The position numbers were made by a program, and so were the translations under genes. A stretch of 64,000 nucleotides of DNA from positions 1-64,000 of the forward strand of contig CAYOSW010000002.1 in NCBI GenBank assembly GCA_964406775.1, given 5' to 3'. Source of the stretch: JACPKO01 sp964406775 (GTDB taxonomy: Bacteria > Patescibacteriota > Microgenomatia > Daviesbacterales > UBA10151). Below are positions 32,892-41,353 of this stretch, one piece after another; positions within the stretch are counted from its first letter, which is position 1, and the number at the start of each line of letters is the position of its first letter. The notes beneath the pieces are model-generated. The model made no database searches and was not told the DNA's origin. It worked only from the letters and a program-made list of their open reading frames with translations.

Positions 32892-33803
32892 ATGACCAAT
32901 CAAAAAGGAGGAATTTTCATCATTGGCATATGCCTAACTATAATATTCATAATATCCGTATTTATCGCTATAGCTGTTAAGGAACAGGCAGAAAGAAACC
33001 CGCCAATTATCAGATCTTCATCAACAGATGCTCTAAAAACCACCTCACTTGAAGGAAATCAAATTAACAAAAAGCTTACCCGGGAAGATGCAGTTATTCT
33101 TCCTTCTGGAGCCAAGGTCACCCTCACTAATTTTATTTACCAGATCCCAAACACAGGCCAGGCAGCACCTGAAATAAAACAACTTGATATGTCTGTTCCA
33201 ATTAACAAATACCTCCGTATTTTTCATCAAGGGTACATCTATGACATTACCCGCACAGAATGTATTAGTAAACCTCATCTAGATTTGGATGTTATGAGAG
33301 ACCGCCTTGAGGAATGTCAGTATACAATAACAGCGATAAAACAAAACCCTCCTCCTGTTTCATACAATATTACAAAAACTTTTTCTTCAGCTTCAGACCA
33401 ACAAGCACCATATGACGATAAAAGCGACATAATAAAAAATAGCCCAGAAGAAAGCTATTACCAAATCGACCCCTCTTATATTCATCTTTATGATCATAGC
33501 GGGTTAAAGAAGTATGAACTTTCAGGATCCGGATACGCAATTATTGATACGGCATATGGATCAAAATATTTTATTTTTACACCAGAAGAGCTTCTAAAAC
33601 ATACTTCTCAGACACAACAGATCGGACCACTTACTTTAACCCTGAAGGTCGAAAACCATTCTTGCTATCCTCCTTATCTTGCATCCAACGGAGAATGTAC
33701 AGATGACGAATACCCACCGGTCTACAATAAATTCGACTTCAATCTCAAAATTGAACAAACCTCCCAAGAACCTCAACCAATACAAATAATCGACTCCAGC
33801 TAA
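32892..33803 (+). CDS. Membrane-anchored hypothetical protein
   Basis: One N-terminal helix (GIFIIGICLTIIFIISVFIAI) and an extracellular part of about 275 residues with no recognised domain. Its codon usage (many AAA, ACA, CCT) and lower GC look different from the flanking metG and tatD, so it may be a recent arrival; this is an impression, not a measurement. The end (EQTSQEPQPIQIIDSS) is low-complexity. The start is ATG 32892 with a TAATGA-like hexamer 6 bases before it. No partner genes suggest a function. Confidence 0.6.
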   Translation: MTNQKGGIFIIGICLTIIFIISVFIAIAVKEQAERNPPIIRSSSTDALKTTSLEGNQINKKLTREDAVILPSGAKVTLTNFIYQIPNTGQAAPEIKQLDMSVPINKYLRIFHQGYIYDITRTECISKPHLDLDVMRDRLEECQYTITAIKQNPPPVSYNITKTFSSASDQQAPYDDKSDIIKNSPEESYYQIDPSYIHLYDHSGLKKYELSGSGYAIIDTAYGSKYFIFTPEELLKHTSQTQQIGPLTLTLKVENHSCYPPYLASNGECTDDEYPPVYNKFDFNLKIEQTSQEPQPIQIIDSS

Positions 33804-33829
33804 CACTTTCTCATACGTTCAAACTTTCA

Positions 33830-33835
33830 TATAAT
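33830..33835 (+). promoter_or_regulatory. -10 element of tatD (leaderless)
   Basis: Consensus TATAAT ends 7 bases before the ATG at 33843. Confidence 0.6.
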
Positions 33836-33842
33836 AACTTCT

Positions 33843-34700
33843 ATGTTAATCGATACTCACGCTCATCTTTTTTGGGATTCATACAAAGAGGACATCCACA
33901 ACGTCATTGATAATGCGGTGAGTGCGGGTGTCGGCACAGTAATAAATGTCGGTGTGGATCTTGCATTAAGCCGCATAGCTACCGAGCAAGCTAAAATAAT
34001 CTCGCACGACGGTTTTAAAGTTTATTCCGCAATCGCCATTCATCCTGAAGAAGCGGTCAGATATATTAATAATGAAGAACAGATTGGGAAGGATATTGAA
34101 GAACTTGAAAAAATTTATACGGAAAATCCGGAAACGGTAGTCGCCGTCGGTGAGTGCGGACTGGATTTTGCCTATTTTAATAAAGAAGGATATCTGCCTG
34201 AAGGATCAACGGTAGAGATTGCGCAAGATGCCCAAAGAAAACTTTTTAAAGCTCAAATAGCTCTAGCAAAGAAACTCGACCTTCCTCTTTTAATTCACTG
34301 CCGTGACGATAGAAGCCGGAATTTTCAAAATACCGAATGCTGGGACGAAGTTATAGAGCTGACAAGTGACTGGAAAGGGATCTATCATTGCTACTCCGGC
34401 CTCCTCCCGACTACCGAATCGGTTATTAAGAACACAGATTTCCTGGTTTCGTTTGCCGGCAATCTAACATATCCCAAAAACGACTATTTGAAAGAAGCTG
34501 TGCGGATCCTTCCCTTGGATAGAATTGTTTTGGAAACCGACTGTCCGTTTTTACCACCTCAGTCTATTAGAGGAAAGAGAAACGAACCTTCATCCGTAGC
34601 CGAAATTGCCAGAAACATCTCGGAAATTAAAAGTACAGGCTACGACCGGGTTGCGGAGCAAACAACGGAAAATTTTAAAAAGCTTTTTAAGTTTGAGTGA
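33843..34700 (+). CDS. tatD: TatD-family metal-dependent DNase
   Basis: TIM-barrel hydrolase with the metal ligands in MLIDTHAHLFW (His6 region), AVGECGLDF (Glu), PLLIHCRD (His), YHCYSG (His) and VLETDCPFLPP (Asp). Members act as 3'-5' exonucleases in DNA repair and turnover; some homologues remove D-amino acids from tRNA or peptides. Length 285 is slightly above normal owing to an insert near 118-125. It has its own promoter, and its stop overlaps the first hairpin of the structured region that precedes the glycosyltransferase gene. Confidence 0.93.
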   Translation: MLIDTHAHLFWDSYKEDIHNVIDNAVSAGVGTVINVGVDLALSRIATEQAKIISHDGFKVYSAIAIHPEEAVRYINNEEQIGKDIEELEKIYTENPETVVAVGECGLDFAYFNKEGYLPEGSTVEIAQDAQRKLFKAQIALAKKLDLPLLIHCRDDRSRNFQNTECWDEVIELTSDWKGIYHCYSGLLPTTESVIKNTDFLVSFAGNLTYPKNDYLKEAVRILPLDRIVLETDCPFLPPQSIRGKRNEPSSVAEIARNISEIKSTGYDRVAEQTTENFKKLFKFE

Positions 34701-34796
34701 GGCAAGGAAACTTGCCTCCGAGCCTCATAACAGGTAAACTGCCAACCGAACCTTGATTGGCAGACCCTAATCTCATACCATAAGAGGTGGTCTGCC
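34699..34796 (+). promoter_or_regulatory. Structured leader with mutually exclusive hairpins before the GT2 gene
   Basis: Three perfect hairpins fit in 98 bases: GAGGCAAG/CTTGCCTC with a GAAA loop (34699-34718); CTGCCAA (34739-34745) with TTGGCAG (34757-34763); and GGCAGACC (34759-34766) with GGTCTGCC (34789-34796). The second and third share GGCAG at 34759-34763 and cannot form together. The glycosyltransferase ATG is 10 bases further on. No known riboswitch class is recognised; it could also be a terminator region for tatD, but there is no T-run. Confidence 0.5.
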
Positions 34797-34805
34797 CGAT
34801 AATAT

Positions 34806-36572
34806 ATGCGCATAATATTAAGTTTTTTACTGGGATTCTTTTCCTTTTTCTTCTTAAGCGAGGCTTTTAAAAAAGTATTCGGCCGGCCGATCCCCAGCTT
34901 TTTTGGAATAATTACCATTCTTTTAGGATTTTTAGTCGGTTTTTGGGGTAAGAAATTTATTTACCCGCCTCTGGATTTACTTGCCGGGCTTTTCATAATC
35001 GGCGCCGGCATAGGAATTACCCTCCATCACCTTCTATCTATGCGTTATATTATTTCCGAAGAATTCGAATTAAAACTTTACCGCAAACACGAAACCTTGA
35101 TTGAGCGCCTACTGGAAATCCTTCCCGGTGCGCTGACCTGGATAGCTTTAACTGCGCCTTTCTGGCTATCACTGACATTACCCTTCGCGGTGGCTTATCT
35201 GATCATTGCCGCAGATGTTTATTGGCTTTACAGCTCCTTGCGGGTAGCCGTACTCATTTTTGTAGGATACAGAAAACTCGCTTGGGCTGAAAAACAACCT
35301 TGGCTGGATAACCTGAAGAAAGATTTTCCCGGGGAATGGGAAAATTACTACCACCTGCTGGTTCTGCCCACCTATAAGGAATCGATTGAGATTTTAGCTC
35401 CGGCTTTTGATGCCATCGCAAATTCGGAATATCCGAAGGATAGGATTTTTTTAGCGGTCGGGTTTGAAGCCTGGGACGATCCTGAAAAAATAAAACAGAG
35501 CAAGGAATATCTTAAAAAATTTGAGAAAAAAATAGGCGGGGTTTTTACGACAATTCACGAGCTACAGCCCGGAGAAATCCGCGGACCCGGCACCAACCGC
35601 AATTGGATGATAAAAAATGCTGTTGAAAAATTCGAAGGCAAAGGTATTAAGTCGAATCAGGTATTTGTCACAACTCTCGATGCGGACTTTGTCATTCACA
35701 AACAATTTTTAAGCGGAGCCTTGCATAAATATTTATCCGTTCCTGAAGATGTCAGGGATAAAAGAACATATACGGGCTCATTCCTCTATTACAACAATTT
35801 CTGGCAGGCACCGGCTCCGATGCGTCTGATTGCTTCGGGTACGGCTTTCTGGCAATTGGCAGAAATGGCCGGCAGTGATAAGTATCAGAATTTCTCTTCT
35901 TTATCCATCAATTTAAAGCCCCTTTTGGATATCGGCGGATGGATGCCCGATAAGGTAAATGATGATTCGGGATTTTACTGGAAGGCATATTTCCACTTCA
36001 ACGGAGATTACAAAGTTCTCCCCCATTACTTGCCGATTTCCGCCGATGCTAACTTGGACACGTCACTTTTTAAAACATTTCAAAACCAGTATCAGCAGTT
36101 AAAACGCTGGGCGTATGGTGTTGAGCATATCCCGTTTGTTTTCAAGCAATATTTCAAAAGAAACGATATCGACTTTTGGGATAAGACCGACAAATTATTG
36201 TTTGTGCTTTGGGCCAATCTTAAGTGGGGATCCCTCGCCCTTTTGGTTACTTTCGCAGGTCTGATAATTCCGTATATAAACCCTCAATACTCCGAGTCTG
36301 TGGTTGCAGTTAATCTCCCGATTGTATCATCGTATATTTTAACTGCTGCTTTCCTGGGGTTATTCGTAACCGTTTATGTCCAGGAAAAAACTGCTCCACC
36401 GAGACCTAAAAATTGGTCTCCGCCTAAAAGAATCTGGACTTTTATTCAATACTTGCTGGTACCGGTAGTTCTTGTAACCATCACAACCGTACCGGCAATC
36501 GATGCCCAGACTTCACTGATGTTCGGAAGATACCTGGAATTCCGCGTTACTAACAAAGCCCGTTCTAAATGA
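34806..36572 (+). CDS. Membrane glycosyltransferase, GT2-like
   Basis: 588 residues. N-terminal helices to about residue 80 and another pair near 110-150 precede a cytoplasmic GT-A domain (LLVLPTYKESIEILAPAFDAI, about 187-207). The donor-site acidic motif is TTLDADFVIH, and QQLKRWAYGVEH is the Q-x-x-R-W acceptor motif of processive GT2 enzymes. Two or three further helices close the protein. The domain lacks a classical signal of cellulose or hyaluronan synthases, so the product is unknown, but operon partners (membrane protein, WecA-like and UbiA-like transferases) suggest envelope glycan assembly. It overlaps the next gene by 4 bases. Confidence 0.85.
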   Translation: MRIILSFLLGFFSFFFLSEAFKKVFGRPIPSFFGIITILLGFLVGFWGKKFIYPPLDLLAGLFIIGAGIGITLHHLLSMRYIISEEFELKLYRKHETLIERLLEILPGALTWIALTAPFWLSLTLPFAVAYLIIAADVYWLYSSLRVAVLIFVGYRKLAWAEKQPWLDNLKKDFPGEWENYYHLLVLPTYKESIEILAPAFDAIANSEYPKDRIFLAVGFEAWDDPEKIKQSKEYLKKFEKKIGGVFTTIHELQPGEIRGPGTNRNWMIKNAVEKFEGKGIKSNQVFVTTLDADFVIHKQFLSGALHKYLSVPEDVRDKRTYTGSFLYYNNFWQAPAPMRLIASGTAFWQLAEMAGSDKYQNFSSLSINLKPLLDIGGWMPDKVNDDSGFYWKAYFHFNGDYKVLPHYLPISADANLDTSLFKTFQNQYQQLKRWAYGVEHIPFVFKQYFKRNDIDFWDKTDKLLFVLWANLKWGSLALLVTFAGLIIPYINPQYSESVVAVNLPIVSSYILTAAFLGLFVTVYVQEKTAPPRPKNWSPPKRIWTFIQYLLVPVVLVTITTVPAIDAQTSLMFGRYLEFRVTNKARSK

Positions 36573-36934
36573 AAATAATTAAGGAGTTTTCCAAAATATA
36601 TCAGGAGCAGGATACTTTTGTTTTTTGGCCTATCAGCACTTCCGTAATCCTGTCTCTGACAATAACTTTTATATGGGCGCTGTTTTATTTCAGTCTGCCG
36701 AAAGAGATCCCCATTTTTTATTCCTTACCCTGGGGGGATGCCCAATTCGGACACATTAACCAATTTCTGATTTTTCCCTCCCTGATTGCCCTTACCATCC
36801 TTATTAATCTGATCATCAGCTGGCATCTGCACTTTTCCCAGGTTTTACTTAAAAGAGTTCTGGCAATTGCTACAGTTATTACCAGCCTGCTACTGTTTTT
36901 AGCGGCAATCAGGATTATTTTTACATTTGTTTAA
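36569..36934 (+). CDS. Three-helix membrane protein
   Basis: 121 residues with helices at about 23-44, 65-86 and 95-118. No family is recognised; small proteins of this kind with a DUF1648-like feel (short loop, LPKEIPIFYSLPWGDAQFG between helices 1 and 2) accompany glycosyltransferases in Microgenomates. Its ATG overlaps the GT2 stop (ATGA), so translation is coupled. Possibly an accessory subunit of the transferase. Confidence 0.65.
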   Translation: MKIIKEFSKIYQEQDTFVFWPISTSVILSLTITFIWALFYFSLPKEIPIFYSLPWGDAQFGHINQFLIFPSLIALTILINLIISWHLHFSQVLLKRVLAIATVITSLLLFLAAIRIIFTFV

Positions 36935-36957
36935 AACAGTCTTTATCTTGAACATCT

Positions 36958-38031
36958 ATGGATAAATTATTTTTAGGTTTTTTTATCTCCTTAATAATTA
37001 CCGCTCTTTCCGTTCCTCTCACGATAAGGCTTGCCAAAAAATTTAAACTGGTTGACGACCCGAAAATCCGCCCTCATCCCGCCCATATTCATAAAAAAGT
37101 TATACCCAGAGCCGGAGGTCTGCCCATTTTTCTGGGAATAATAGTCGGAGTCTTGTTATTAACAGGTCTATCAGGGACAACTATAGGAATAATCGCGAGT
37201 TTATTTATCCTGCTGATTGTCGGCCTGCTTGATGACGCTTTAATCGAATTTAAGCCGTTGCCGAGACTTCTTCTTCAAATCGTTCCGGCAGTTATCGCGG
37301 TTTTATCCGGTATCGGGATAGATTTCATCACCAACCCCCTGGGAGGAGGCATACTCAGGCTCGATTTACCGCAATATTTATTTTTGGGATATCAATTAAA
37401 TCCGATAGCCGACCTGTTCGCCGTGATCTGGATTGTCTGGATGATGAATATGGTTAACTGGAGCAAGGGAGTTGACGGTCAGATGCCGATTATTACTCTG
37501 GTAGCATTCCTGACAATCGGCTATGTGTCGTTTAATTTTTTCAATTTAGGCGACCAGAGCCAATATTTGCCGACGCTGCTCGCCTTTATTTGTGCGGGCG
37601 CATCCCTCGGCTTCCTGATATTTAATTGGCATCCGGCAAAAATTTTCCCCGGCTTTTCCGGTTCGACAATTTTAGGATTTATGATCGCGGTGCTTTCCAT
37701 TTTTTCAACCGCTAAACTGGCGATTGCACTGCTTGTCCTTCTCGTTCCGGCAACTGATTTTTTCTATACTTTTTTCAGAAGAATTATCGAGAAAAAATCT
37801 CCGCTGAAAGGCGACCAGAAACACCTTCACCATCTTTTACTCGAAAGAGGACTTTCTCAAGCTCAGGTGTCCTTGTTGTACGCTCTTTCTTGTGCTATTC
37901 TGGGCTTGCTTGCATTAAATCTGGAGAGTCAAGGAAAAATATTTACAATAATCGGTGCGGGTGTAGTAATTTTCGGAGCGATTCTTTGGCTTCATTTACT
38001 TGCAGGCAAAAACCGCAATGAATCCGATTAA
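36958..38031 (+). CDS. WecA/TagO-type polyprenyl-phosphate glycosyl-1-phosphate transferase
   Basis: Transfers a sugar-1-phosphate, usually N-acetylglucosamine-1-phosphate, from UDP-sugar to undecaprenyl phosphate, starting wall-polymer synthesis. About ten helices with the family motifs DDPKIRPHPAHIHKKVIPRAGG, GLLDDALIEF (the catalytic DD), MNMVNWSKGVDGQMP and DQKHLHHLLLERG (HIHH-like sugar-specificity loop). 357 residues, normal. The following UbiA-like gene starts inside its last codons. Could alternatively use another UDP-HexNAc. Confidence 0.92.
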   Translation: MDKLFLGFFISLIITALSVPLTIRLAKKFKLVDDPKIRPHPAHIHKKVIPRAGGLPIFLGIIVGVLLLTGLSGTTIGIIASLFILLIVGLLDDALIEFKPLPRLLLQIVPAVIAVLSGIGIDFITNPLGGGILRLDLPQYLFLGYQLNPIADLFAVIWIVWMMNMVNWSKGVDGQMPIITLVAFLTIGYVSFNFFNLGDQSQYLPTLLAFICAGASLGFLIFNWHPAKIFPGFSGSTILGFMIAVLSIFSTAKLAIALLVLLVPATDFFYTFFRRIIEKKSPLKGDQKHLHHLLLERGLSQAQVSLLYALSCAILGLLALNLESQGKIFTIIGAGVVIFGAILWLHLLAGKNRNESD

Positions 38032-38974
38032 TCTAAACAGTCTTCCTTTATTTCTCTGGAATTTAGCCAAAGCAGTCCGTGTCAGACAGTGGGTTAAAAA
38101 TTCGGCAGTTTTTGCAGGAATTATTTTTTCCGGACAGTTAACCAACCCGCTGGCAGTTACCTTAGTCGCTGAAGCGTTTATATTATTTTGCGCCGCATCC
38201 TCGGCTATTTACTTATTAAATGATGTTTTTGACATCGAGAGGGACAGGCTTCACCCTTTTAAATCAAAAAGGCCGATACCGGCAGGAAAATTATCCGTCA
38301 GATTTGTAGTAACTCTCGCCCTGGTTATAATCTCGATAGTCTTGCCGTCCGCATACGCCATCTCGCCGGCACTGTTTTTGGCAATACTTGCCTACCTTAT
38401 TCTCCAGCTTTTTTATTCGGCATATTTAAAATCAATAATCTTAATTGATGTTATGGCGATAGCAGCGGGATTTCTTTTGCGGATTTACGCGGGGGTTTGG
38501 GTAATCGATGCTCATCTTAATGTCTGGTTCCTGCTGACTGTTTTATCTTTTGCCTTATTTTTGGCCATCGGAAAACGCCGCTCCGAACTTACTTTGCTTC
38601 AGGGTCAGGCCGCCAAACACCGGGAAACATTACTTCATTACCCGGAGAATTTTCTGGATATTCTGACAGCTATGTTTGCCAATTCCACCTGGCTGTCTTA
38701 TGCCTTTTTTGCTTTCCTGCAGCCCCCGATTTCGGCCCGGTACAGACTGTCGGTTCTATTTGATAATTTCTCATTACCTTTTAACCAGGCTAAATTCCTG
38801 ATGGCTACGGTTCCGCTGGTCATATACGGTGTAATGCGCTATCTGTACATTATTTACGAGAAAAAGGAGGGGGAATCACCTGAGCGTGTTCTTCTCAGGG
38901 ATAAACCACTGCTGGTAACGGTCATACTTTGGATTGTTTCAGTCATAGGCATAATCTACTACCTGGGCTCTTAG
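38018..38974 (+). CDS. Decaprenyl-phosphate phosphoribosyltransferase-like UbiA protein
   Basis: UbiA-fold membrane prenyltransferase. VRVRQWVKNSAVFAGIIFSG is the hallmark opening of the phosphoribosyltransferase subgroup (Rv3806c-like) that attaches phosphoribose to polyprenyl phosphate, the first step to decaprenyl-phospho-arabinose. The first acidic motif is NDVFDIERDRLHP and the second is IDVMAIAAGFLLRIYAG. Start ATG 38018 is preferred to TTG 38000; either way it overlaps the WecA-like gene. Suggests a pentose-containing envelope polymer. Its stop overlaps that of the convergent PEGA gene by 4 bases. Confidence 0.87.
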   Translation: MNPINLNSLPLFLWNLAKAVRVRQWVKNSAVFAGIIFSGQLTNPLAVTLVAEAFILFCAASSAIYLLNDVFDIERDRLHPFKSKRPIPAGKLSVRFVVTLALVIISIVLPSAYAISPALFLAILAYLILQLFYSAYLKSIILIDVMAIAAGFLLRIYAGVWVIDAHLNVWFLLTVLSFALFLAIGKRRSELTLLQGQAAKHRETLLHYPENFLDILTAMFANSTWLSYAFFAFLQPPISARYRLSVLFDNFSLPFNQAKFLMATVPLVIYGVMRYLYIIYEKKEGESPERVLLRDKPLLVTVILWIVSVIGIIYYLGS

Positions 38975-39792
38975 GATGTTTTTTTCTGGGTATAGACCGA
39001 GGAAACCCAGCCTTCTTTTCCGTCCTTTAGTCTGATTCTGACCCATCCCGGGGTTTCTTCAAGTAAAATATAGGTTTCTTTCGGTTTAACCTGACCTATT
39101 TCCTTGGAGTTGACGCTTGCTGATTCCCTAACCCTCAGAAATCCGGTCGGAGTAGCCTTGATTGTCACTTCCTGAGTCGATGAAACCGGCGTAGCCGAAA
39201 GCTTGGTTAAATCAGGCTCAGTTATGGCTAAATCTGCGCTTATAACCAGATTTAAGCCTTCTATGACCCTGGAACGGATACTGCGCTTCAGGAAATTCTC
39301 CCGGCTGATGATAAATTGGTGTTCACCAACCGATAAATCAGGCACGGACAGCGGGGTTCTGCCTGCTAAATTACCGTCAATAAAAACCTCCGCATTTGAG
39401 GGGGAGGATGTGATAGTTGCTCCGCTGCCCGACTCCAGGCTTATTACTTCTCCGGATGATGCGTCTTTATCGTCCGCAATATCCCTGATTACAATAGTCA
39501 GGCTCCCCTCATTCAGCCTGGCGTAACCCTCCCAGAAGACTTTTGCCGAGTCTGTAGCCTCATCGGCTCTTAAAGAAACCCTGTAGTCTCCGGGCTTTAA
39601 AGCATCATCCTGAAAGGGGACGCTGCCCATCTGCATATCATTTAAAAATACTTTAGCGGGAATATTGGACTCAACTCTTATACCGGCCTTGGCTCCGGGC
39701 CCCACATACCGCTTCAATAGCCCCGATCCGATCTGGAGAACTATCGAAACTATGCTTAGAAAGACCAGAATTATGAGCAGTGTTTTGCGCAT
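38971..39792 (-). CDS. Membrane-anchored PEGA and SH3b protein
   Basis: Start ATG 39792 gives MRKTLLIILVFLSIVSIVLQIG as signal anchor. Two PEGA domains follow (IRVESNIPAKVFLNDMQMGS, about 38-120, and ITSSPSNAEVFIDGNLAGRTP, about 125-190), then a C-terminal bacterial SH3 domain (GFLRVRESASVNSKEIGQV to GKEGWVSSVY). PEGA domains are found in S-layer and wall-associated proteins and SH3b binds peptidoglycan peptides, so a wall-tethering role is likely. It is divergent from the M23 peptidase gene. Confidence 0.85.
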   Translation of the reverse strand: MRKTLLIILVFLSIVSIVLQIGSGLLKRYVGPGAKAGIRVESNIPAKVFLNDMQMGSVPFQDDALKPGDYRVSLRADEATDSAKVFWEGYARLNEGSLTIVIRDIADDKDASSGEVISLESGSGATITSSPSNAEVFIDGNLAGRTPLSVPDLSVGEHQFIISRENFLKRSIRSRVIEGLNLVISADLAITEPDLTKLSATPVSSTQEVTIKATPTGFLRVRESASVNSKEIGQVKPKETYILLEETPGWVRIRLKDGKEGWVSSVYTQKKTS

Positions 39793-39844
39793 CGGTAAAA
39801 GATAATGATAGCAAATCAAGCCTCTCCCAAGATATCCCGTAAAT

Positions 39845-39873
39845 TTGACTTCCGGCCCTTAATCTGATACTAT
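39845..39873 (+). promoter_or_regulatory. Promoter of the M23 peptidase gene
   Basis: TTGACT (39845-39850), 17-base spacer, TACTAT (39868-39873). Transcription should start near 39880, which leaves a leader of about 28 bases made almost entirely of the terminator-like hairpin that follows. Confidence 0.65.
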
Positions 39874-39883
39874 TGACACTTCT

Positions 39884-39906
39884 GCCTGGAACTCCCAGGC
39901 TTTTTT
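39884..39906 (+). terminator. Terminator-like hairpin between promoter and start codon
   Basis: GCCTGG (39884-39889) and CCAGGC (39895-39900) form a 6-bp GC-rich stem with loop AACTC, followed by TTTTTT (39901-39906) and the ATG at 39908. No plus-strand gene needs terminating here, because the neighbour is divergent, so it would act on the peptidase mRNA itself. Confidence 0.6.
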
Positions 39907-39907
39907 A

Positions 39908-40723
39908 ATGGTTAAATTTAAACCATTTTTGTACGTCAAACCCTTCCCCAAATTCAGGCTCAAATTAAAGCTTGGGGGGCTCCTGCTTTGTCTGAGCTTC
40001 CTTTTTAACTATCACCCGGCTTTCAGCTTCCCTCCCGTTAAAACCAATATAGCCTATGCCGAAATTACTCAGGAACAGCAGGTTAATTCTCAGGCTTCGC
40101 CTGTGACTTTTCAGCTTCCGTTTCCGGGATATATAACCACAACCTTTTCAGGATTCCACCCCGGCATCGATATTTGCGCCGGCCTCGGAATGCCTATTAA
40201 ACCGATCGCCAAAGGAACTGTTGTTGAGACCGGCTTTAATTTCTTCGGACTCGGTCTGTTAGTTGAGGTCGAGCACGAGGGCGGTTACCGCTCTTCTTAC
40301 GCTCATATGGGTAAGATTTTCGTTACCAAAGGACAAGTCGTTGATGTTAATGACTTTGTAGGGGAAATCGGTATGACCGGACACACCTCAGGACCTCACA
40401 CTCATCTTGAAGTTACAAAAGACGGCCAAAAAATTAACCCGCTTTTAATTCTTCCCGAGATCCGCAAATTCCCTAAACAGGAAGATTTTGCAGTAATGGA
40501 ATCCGCTACACCCTCAGCCGTTGCTATTCCGACCTTTAAGCCCGAACCTGAGGCTTCCGAATCGGCACTACCTAAGAAAACTCCGGCTCCGGTACTTAAT
40601 GAAGGCGTAAATATAATCAATCAGACGCTTCCGAGTCCTTCCCCTTCTGCAGAACCGCAAANNNNNNNNNNGCCTCAGGGAGGAAAAATGGGAATTTTAG
40701 GATTTAATCTTTTCAGGAAGTAA
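39908..40723 (+). CDS. M23 (LytM-type) peptidoglycan endopeptidase, with scaffold gap
   Basis: N-terminal signal peptide (residues about 20-45, LLLCLSFLFNYHPAFSFP) and a lysostaphin-like zinc domain: the H-x3-D ligand pair in FHPGIDI, ISC-like core VEVEHEGGYRSSYAHMGKI, and H-x-H in TSGPHTHLEVT. All zinc ligands are present, so it should be active on cross-links. A Pro/Ser-rich tail follows (KPEPEASESALPKKTPAP) with a run of ten N at 40662-40671; the residues after the gap (PQGGKMGILGFNLFRK) may or may not be in the true frame. Expression probably depends on the attenuator-like hairpin before the start. Confidence 0.88.
   Translation: MVKFKPFLYVKPFPKFRLKLKLGGLLLCLSFLFNYHPAFSFPPVKTNIAYAEITQEQQVNSQASPVTFQLPFPGYITTTFSGFHPGIDICAGLGMPIKPIAKGTVVETGFNFFGLGLLVEVEHEGGYRSSYAHMGKIFVTKGQVVDVNDFVGEIGMTGHTSGPHTHLEVTKDGQKINPLLILPEIRKFPKQEDFAVMESATPSAVAIPTFKPEPEASESALPKKTPAPVLNEGVNIINQTLPSPSPSAEPQXXXXPQGGKMGILGFNLFRK
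40662..40671. other. Assembly gap (10 N)
   Basis: Ten undetermined bases inside the M23 peptidase tail; the true length is not known. Confidence 0.99.
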
Positions 40724-40724
40724 T

Positions 40725-41309
40725 TTAATCGACAACCTCTCCCTCAACAGTCACGACGGGACCTGTCGGAGACCCGAACCGTTCACGCTCTCTATTAATC
40801 AGTCTTTCCAGTAGGTTTTTGAATTTGACCGGCTCATCAATGCAGAGGATTTTTATTTCATCTTTGTTCCCGCCGGCGGTGTTCACAATAATGTTGCCGT
40901 GCTTCATTACCAGCCTATCCAAAACCCCCTGGTCGACCTCAATATGGGTGATTTTATCGTAAAGAGCCGAGGTTAAACGGACAGCGAAAACTCCCTTTTT
41001 TATTATCACCCTTCTGGTTGTAAGCAGGTAACGGTTGGCGTGATAATGCCAAAAACTCTGAACTCCGGCAGTAAACATTGAGGCAATTAACCCGGCCAGA
41101 AGTCCTATACCTAAATTAAAATCCATAAAATAAGCCAGGCCCAATCCCATCGCCATAAAAACCCCTCCCGGCCACATCATATAGTAAACATACCTATGTC
41201 TCATATAATTTTTGCCGTAACCCGTAGCCAAAACCAGCTCTTCATCTTCGGATAAAAATTGTTCAAAAGCTTTTTTTTCTTTAGGACTGCGGTTTTCTGC
41301 GGTTTTCAT
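40725..41309 (-). CDS. Membrane protein with bacterial PH domain (YdbS/DUF304-like)
   Basis: Two adjacent helices (about 43-60 and 66-85) are followed by a bacterial PH-like domain: ANRYLLTTRRVIIKKGVFAVRLTSALYDKITHIEVDQG and VLDRLVMKHGNIIVNTAGG, a classical bPH2 signature, seen in two stretches. Such proteins are inner-membrane, of unknown function, sometimes linked to envelope stress. Length 194. It ends one base after the M23 gene's stop (convergent), with no terminator between. Confidence 0.8.
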   Translation of the reverse strand: MKTAENRSPKEKKAFEQFLSEDEELVLATGYGKNYMRHRYVYYMMWPGGVFMAMGLGLAYFMDFNLGIGLLAGLIASMFTAGVQSFWHYHANRYLLTTRRVIIKKGVFAVRLTSALYDKITHIEVDQGVLDRLVMKHGNIIVNTAGGNKDEIKILCIDEPVKFKNLLERLINRERERFGSPTGPVVTVEGEVVD

Positions 41310-41353
41310 TTGAGAGGTCTAATAAAATAATACAATACCCGGAGCAAAAGTGT

